Shown here piece by piece: positions 5,736 to 9,534 of a DNA stretch of 9,534 nt. This DNA comes from Acidimicrobiaceae bacterium (GTDB lineage: Bacteria; Actinomycetota; Acidimicrobiia; Acidimicrobiales; Ilumatobacteraceae): the NCBI GenBank assembly GCA_947458565.1, contig CANGZK010000038.1, forward strand, positions 1-9,534, in the 5' to 3' direction. Made by a program: the position numbers and the translations under genes. Positions within the stretch are counted from its first letter, which is position 1. Every line of letters starts with the position of its first letter. The notes beneath the pieces are model-generated. The model worked only from the letters and a program-made list of their open reading frames with translations, searched no databases and was not told the origin of the DNA.

Positions 5736-7760
5736 ATGACGAATCGCGTTGTATTTACTCCATCGGGATTGGATGGAGAAGTCGAGACAGGCACAAGTGT
5801 GCTCGATGCTGCGCGACGTCTTGGTGTCGACTTGGATTCTGTGTGTGGTGGTCGCGGTATTTGTGGCCGCTGCCAGATCACACCAAGCATTGGTTCGTTT
5901 TCGAAGTGGGGTATTGAAGCAACTGCAAGCGCACTCACAGAGCCGGGTGAATTAGAGATCGATTACCACGGAAATCGACCCCTGGTCGAAGGCAACCGCT
6001 TGGGATGTGTGGCCAAAATTTGTGGCGACATGGTCATTGATATTCCGGCAATGAGTCAGGTACACCGCCAGATTGTGCGCAAAGACCTCGACTTGGGTGC
6101 GATAATCGTTGACCCAACGTTTGCTTTGTATTACGTGGCTGTCGAGCCACAGCAACTCGGCGACGGTGCAACTGCTTCAACCGAATTGCGCAATGCGGTT
6201 GCGGAGCAGCATCACATCGCTAAACCAACAATTGCTACGCATGCGTTGAGTCAAGTTAACCGAGCAATCGACAAGGGCGAAGGTGGGGCAACTGTTGCAA
6301 TTGCGCGTGGCGCAGATGTGTCTGATGCAGGAATGATTACAGCCGCGTGGCCTGGTTTTGTGGGCGCAATGTACGGCATCGCAATTGACATTGGGTCGAC
6401 AACGGTTGCTGGCCACTTGTGTGATCTCACCACCGGCGAGATCTTGAGCAGTGCAGGAGTGATGAATCCGCAAATCCGTTTCGGAGAAGACTTGATGAGT
6501 CGCGTCTCGTACGTGATGATGAATAAAGGCGGAGATGTCGAGCTCACGACAGTAATTCGTGCGTCACTCAATGACCTCGTTCTTGAACTGGCATCTAAGG
6601 CAGCAACCACTGTCGACAAAATTCTCGAGATCGTGATGGTCGGTAATCCGATCATGCATCACATTTTGTTGGGTATCGATCCGACCCCGTTGGGTGCTGC
6701 ACCATTCGTGTTGGCCACAGATGAAGCGGTAAGTGGTTTGGCCACAGAAATCGGAATCGCACTTCCTAATGCTCGTTATTACGTTGGCCCGTGCATCGCC
6801 GGTCACGTTGGTGCCGACACTGCAGCTGCAATCTTGTCCGAAGGTCCACACCGCGGAACGGCAATGCAATTGCTCATCGATGTTGGCACTAACGCCGAAA
6901 TTGTGCTGGGTGACAACACCCGCCAATTCGCAGCCTCTAGCCCTACAGGTCCGGCATTCGAAGGTGCACAACTCAGTTGTGGCCAGCGAGCTACTGCTGG
7001 TGCTGTTGAAAAGGTGCGAATTGATCGTGATACACTCGAGCCACGCTTTCGGTCGATCGGCATTGAAATGTGGTCCGACGAACCAGGTTTTGCGGAAGCA
7101 ATTGTTGATACTCCCGTAACTGGTGTGTGTGGCTCTGGCATTATCGAAGTGATTTCGGAAATGTACTTAGCGGGAATCATCTCGCAAGACGGCGTTATTC
7201 AAGGTTCGCTTGTTGGCAAGACTCCTCGTGTAATCGCTGACGATCGCACATTCTCGTATGTCTTGTACGAACACGGCGACATTAGGTTGTTGATTACACA
7301 GAACGATATTCGAGCAATCCAATTGGCCAAAGCAGCGCTACGAGCAGGTATCGACTTGCTGGTCGAGCATGCAGGAAATCCAGAAGTACTTGATATCCGT
7401 TTGGCTGGTGCGTTTGGCGCACATATTGATCCTGTTTACGCGATGGTGCTTGGCCTGGTGCCCGATTGCCCGGTTGCGGGAGTGCGTTCCGTGGGTAATG
7501 CTGCGGGTGCTGGCGCTGTCAAAACTCTGCTGTCTCGTAGTCAGCGTTTTGAGATGGAAACAGCGGTCCGCAAAGTCACCAAGATCGAGACCGCCACTGA
7601 GCCTCGTTTTCAGGATCTGTTTATCGCAGCAATGGCCTTTCCTCATGCCTACGCGCCTTGCCCAAACCTCGAGAGCATCATGACATTGCCCCCACGCATT
7701 GAAAACAGCGGAAACAGCGAGGGTGGTCGCGACGGCCAGCGTCGTCGACGTCGTTCCTAA
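5736..7760 (+). CDS. Corrinoid activation protein: 2Fe-2S ferredoxin domain plus ASKHA ATPase domain (RACo/RamA-like, DUF4445)
   Basis: A 674-residue reductive activator that would return inactive Co(II)-corrinoid to Co(I) with ATP and an electron from its iron-sulfur cluster. The N-terminal domain (1 to about 110) is a plant-type 2Fe-2S ferredoxin with C37, C43, C46 and C91 (CX5CX2C...C). A linker of about 100 residues follows. The ASKHA fold starts near residue 213 with the first phosphate loop DIGSTT (218-223) and has a second at DVGTNAE (from D382). A C-terminal FPHAYAPCPNL segment is typical of RACo/COG3894 proteins. Methanogen RamA instead carries C-terminal 4Fe-4S motifs, which are absent, so the architecture is that of RACo and bacterial O-demethylase activators. 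The last 14 residues are Arg-rich (GGRDGQRRRRRS). GAGAAGGA at 5716-5723 is the ribosome binding site, 12 bases before ATG 5736. The physiological electron donor is not visible here. Confidence 0.93.
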   Translation: MTNRVVFTPSGLDGEVETGTSVLDAARRLGVDLDSVCGGRGICGRCQITPSIGSFSKWGIEATASALTEPGELEIDYHGNRPLVEGNRLGCVAKICGDMVIDIPAMSQVHRQIVRKDLDLGAIIVDPTFALYYVAVEPQQLGDGATASTELRNAVAEQHHIAKPTIATHALSQVNRAIDKGEGGATVAIARGADVSDAGMITAAWPGFVGAMYGIAIDIGSTTVAGHLCDLTTGEILSSAGVMNPQIRFGEDLMSRVSYVMMNKGGDVELTTVIRASLNDLVLELASKAATTVDKILEIVMVGNPIMHHILLGIDPTPLGAAPFVLATDEAVSGLATEIGIALPNARYYVGPCIAGHVGADTAAAILSEGPHRGTAMQLLIDVGTNAEIVLGDNTRQFAASSPTGPAFEGAQLSCGQRATAGAVEKVRIDRDTLEPRFRSIGIEMWSDEPGFAEAIVDTPVTGVCGSGIIEVISEMYLAGIISQDGVIQGSLVGKTPRVIADDRTFSYVLYEHGDIRLLITQNDIRAIQLAKAALRAGIDLLVEHAGNPEVLDIRLAGAFGAHIDPVYAMVLGLVPDCPVAGVRSVGNAAGAGAVKTLLSRSQRFEMETAVRKVTKIETATEPRFQDLFIAAMAFPHAYAPCPNLESIMTLPPRIENSGNSEGGRDGQRRRRRS

Positions 7761-7790
7761 GTAATCGTGCGAGAATAGAACTGTTTCAAA

Positions 7791-7796
7791 AGGGAG
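7791..7796 (+). promoter_or_regulatory. Strong ribosome binding site of the MttB-family gene
   Basis: AGGGAG within a purine run (AAAAGGGAGAAG) lies seven bases before ATG 7804. It supports the chosen start, which keeps the Arg/Gly-rich N-terminus in the protein. Confidence 0.65.
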
Positions 7797-7803
7797 AAGT
7801 GAG

Positions 7804-9345
7804 ATGACTGAAGAAGTAGAGAACCACAGGCGAGGTGGCGGCCGAGCTGCTCGTCAGGCAACACGTAAAACATCACATGCTCAACGCGACGCGTATTTGA
7901 CTCGCTTGATCACCCCGTACGAAATGGTTTCCGATGAAGGCCTCGCGTTGCTCGAGAGCAATGCAGACACAATCCTCGAAGAGATTGGCGTCGAGATTCG
8001 CGACTACCCAAGCGCGATTGAGCGATTCAAAAATGCTGGCGCAATTGTTGACGGCACTCGAGTTCGTTTTCCTCGTGGAATGTGCAGAGCAATCGTGCAA
8101 GCAAGCGCTCCTCGCATTTACACACAACATGCTCGTAATCCAGAGAACAATGTGCAAATAGGCGGCAACGCCACAGTGTTTGCTCCAAACTACGGCTCGC
8201 CGTTTGTGTATGACATTGACAATGGCCGTCGATATGCAACCATCCAAGATTTCCAAAACTTCGTCAAGTTGGCGTACATGTCGCCGTACATCCATCACTC
8301 GGGTGGAACAGTGTGTGAGCCTGTCGATATTCCTGTGAGCAAGCGTCACCTCGACATGGTGTACGCCCATATCAAATACTCTGACAAAGGTTTTATGGGT
8401 TCGGTGACAGCGGGCGAGCGCGCTCAAGACAGTGTCAACTTGGCACGTATTGCTTTTGGCGGCGACTTGGCTGACCGAACGGTGATGACGAGTTTAATCA
8501 ATGCATCATCACCTCTTGTGTGGGACGCAACGATGCTCGAGTCGGCAGAGGTGTACGCACTCAACAATCAGGCGTGCATCATCACTCCGTTTATTTTGGC
8601 TGGCGCAATGGCGCCTACAACTTCTGCCGGGGTAGTGGCGCAAACACTTGCAGAGTCGCTCGTAGGTATGGCGTTTACGCAACTTGTTCGCCCTGGTGCT
8701 CCAGTGGTGTTCGGATCGTTTGCTAGTTCAATGTCAATGCTCACCGGTGCACCAACGTTTGGCACGCCAGAGCCTGCGATTGTGCTGTACACAGTTGCTG
8801 CGCTTGCGCGCCGTCTCGGGGTTCCATTTCGCTCAGGTGGCTCACTGTGTGCATCCAAGCTGCCAGACGCACAAGCCGCATACGAAAGTGCATCAACGTT
8901 GATTCCAACCATCATGGCTGGCACAAACTTTGTGTTGCATTCTGCTGGCTGGCTTGAAGGTGGTCTTGCGATCGGTTACGAAAAGTTTGTGCTCGACTGC
9001 GATCAGCTGGGCATGATGATGACGCTTGGTAAAGGTCTTGACATAACCGAAAACGGTCAAGCCATGAGTGCAATGCGAGAAAACGTCCCCGGCCAGCATT
9101 TCTTGGGAACAGCACATACGTTGGCCAATTTTGAGACTGCGTTTTATCGTTCGGACACTGCCGACAACAACAGTTTCGAGCAATGGACAGAGGACGGTGC
9201 TTTGGACGCTGCGCAGCGTGCCAACAGAATTTACAAAGAGCGACTTGCGTCATACGTTGCGCCAGCGCTAGATGACGCAATTGACGCGGAATTATTGGAA
9301 TACATCGGTAAGCGCAAGGCAGAGTTGCCCGATACTTTCGCATAA
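7804..9345 (+). CDS. Trimethylamine methyltransferase (MttB) family protein without pyrrolysine; probable quaternary-amine:corrinoid methyltransferase
   Basis: A 513-residue cytoplasmic enzyme of the MttB superfamily (COG5598), expected to transfer a methyl group from a methylated amine to Co(I) of the corrinoid protein. The RRGGGRAARQATR segment (residues 9-21) is a common N-terminal feature of bacterial members. The body shows family-like blocks such as VPFRSGGSLCASKLPDAQAA and the C-terminal FEQWTEDGALDAAQRAN and PALDDAIDAELLEYI. The frame is open from ATG to TAA with no internal UAG, so it is not a pyrrolysine enzyme; such members include MtgB (glycine betaine) and relatives acting on proline betaine, carnitine or gamma-butyrobetaine. 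Trimethylamine itself is an unlikely substrate, because archaeal MttB needs pyrrolysine. It lies 43 bases after the activase. Which betaine is used cannot be told from sequence. Confidence 0.94.
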   Translation: MTEEVENHRRGGGRAARQATRKTSHAQRDAYLTRLITPYEMVSDEGLALLESNADTILEEIGVEIRDYPSAIERFKNAGAIVDGTRVRFPRGMCRAIVQASAPRIYTQHARNPENNVQIGGNATVFAPNYGSPFVYDIDNGRRYATIQDFQNFVKLAYMSPYIHHSGGTVCEPVDIPVSKRHLDMVYAHIKYSDKGFMGSVTAGERAQDSVNLARIAFGGDLADRTVMTSLINASSPLVWDATMLESAEVYALNNQACIITPFILAGAMAPTTSAGVVAQTLAESLVGMAFTQLVRPGAPVVFGSFASSMSMLTGAPTFGTPEPAIVLYTVAALARRLGVPFRSGGSLCASKLPDAQAAYESASTLIPTIMAGTNFVLHSAGWLEGGLAIGYEKFVLDCDQLGMMMTLGKGLDITENGQAMSAMRENVPGQHFLGTAHTLANFETAFYRSDTADNNSFEQWTEDGALDAAQRANRIYKERLASYVAPALDDAIDAELLEYIGKRKAELPDTFA

Positions 9346-9391
9346 TCTAGTAACGCCCCTATACGCAAAACCCAAGTGAGTGAGACCAATT

Positions 9392-9534
9392 ATGAGCACC
9401 CTTTCGTCGTTTCTCAAGCCCATCATCAGCGGTAAAAAAGCAAGTGGCAAGACAACCGTTGCAGCCCAGCGCTTGGTGAGCAACATGCGCTACGAATTGG
9501 TGCCACTGAAGTCGCTCGATCAGGCCATTGCCGA
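9392..9534 (+). CDS. Start of a methylenetetrahydrofolate reductase-like protein (3' end outside window)
   Basis: ATG at 9392 opens a frame that runs without a stop to the window end (47 codons plus two bases). After a basic, low-complexity lead (residues 1-28), the segment MRYELVPLKSLDQAI (from about residue 32) resembles the opening of MetF-type reductases found in such clusters, where an NxRYEvlPlk pattern precedes the first barrel strand. The gap from the MttB-family stop is 46 bases and has only a weak GTGAG/TGAG tract upstream. If right, it would oxidise methyl-THF from the folate methyltransferase to methylene-THF for energy or assimilation. Residues 14-21 also fit a P-loop pattern (GKKASGKT), so an NTPase is an alternative. 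Only the N-terminus is visible, so the assignment is tentative. Confidence 0.6.
   Translation, partial: MSTLSSFLKPIISGKKASGKTTVAAQRLVSNMRYELVPLKSLDQAIA

Noticed and set aside
7725..7757. Repetitive GTCGTCGACGTCG-like palindromic DNA at the end of the activase gene
   Set aside because: It is explained by runs of Arg codons (CGT/CGC/CGA) encoding the basic tail; the DNA symmetry is a by-product.
7761..7803. Possible internal promoter before the MttB-family gene (GAGAATAGAAC)
   Set aside because: The -10 resemblance is poor, there is no -35, and a 43-base gap is compatible with read-through within the operon.
7873..8427. Minus-strand open frame of 184 codons opposite the MttB-family gene
   Set aside because: Antisense to a conserved gene, no domain pattern and no upstream ribosome binding site evidence; treated as a shadow frame.
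7804..9345. Pyrrolysine (UAG read-through) in the MttB-family gene
   Set aside because: The frame is open with no in-frame UAG and ends in TAA; the protein has full length for a pyrrolysine-free homologue.

Overview
The window is a single plus-strand block of nine genes (the last cut by the window end) with no RNA genes, insertion sequences, CRISPR arrays or convincing terminators. Base composition is close to 50% G+C and coding density is very high. The protein styles (MttB family with an Arg/Gly-rich N-terminus, a 'virulence factor' family protein, RACo-like activator) and an SD-less GTG start behind a -10 box would suit a moderate-GC actinobacterium such as an aquatic Acidimicrobiia member. 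That placement is an inference of low confidence; alphaproteobacteria carry similar clusters.

Layout. Region 1 (24-2921) holds two oxidoreductases: an iron-dependent alcohol dehydrogenase and a choline-dehydrogenase-like GMC flavoprotein. Region 2 (3000-9345) is a tight run of six genes with gaps of 2-43 bases: corrinoid methyl carrier, DUF1638 protein, PF13769 'virulence factor' family protein, methyltetrahydrofolate:corrinoid methyltransferase, ASKHA/2Fe-2S corrinoid activase, and an MttB-family methyltransferase without pyrrolysine. A further gene starts at 9392 and looks like the beginning of a methylenetetrahydrofolate-reductase-type protein.

How they fit together. The MttB-family enzyme would take a methyl group from a quaternary (or tertiary) amine and place it on Co(I) of the corrinoid protein. 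The MtgA/AcsE-like enzyme would pass it from methyl-Co(III) to tetrahydrofolate. The activase would reduce accidentally oxidised Co(II) back to Co(I) using ATP. The downstream reductase-like protein would feed methyl-THF into C1 oxidation or assimilation. The two upstream dehydrogenases may prepare or further process the amine substrate (for example a choline-like alcohol). The substrate cannot be read from sequence; glycine betaine is the best known precedent (MtgB).

Most interesting points: two uncharacterised proteins (DUF1638 and PF13769) built into the methyltransferase operon; Arg/Gly-rich basic tails on all three proteins that must dock with a corrinoid protein whose N-terminus is strikingly acidic; and a nearly identical 15-base promoter-like element before both the GMC gene and the corrinoid operon, inside a dyad in the second case.
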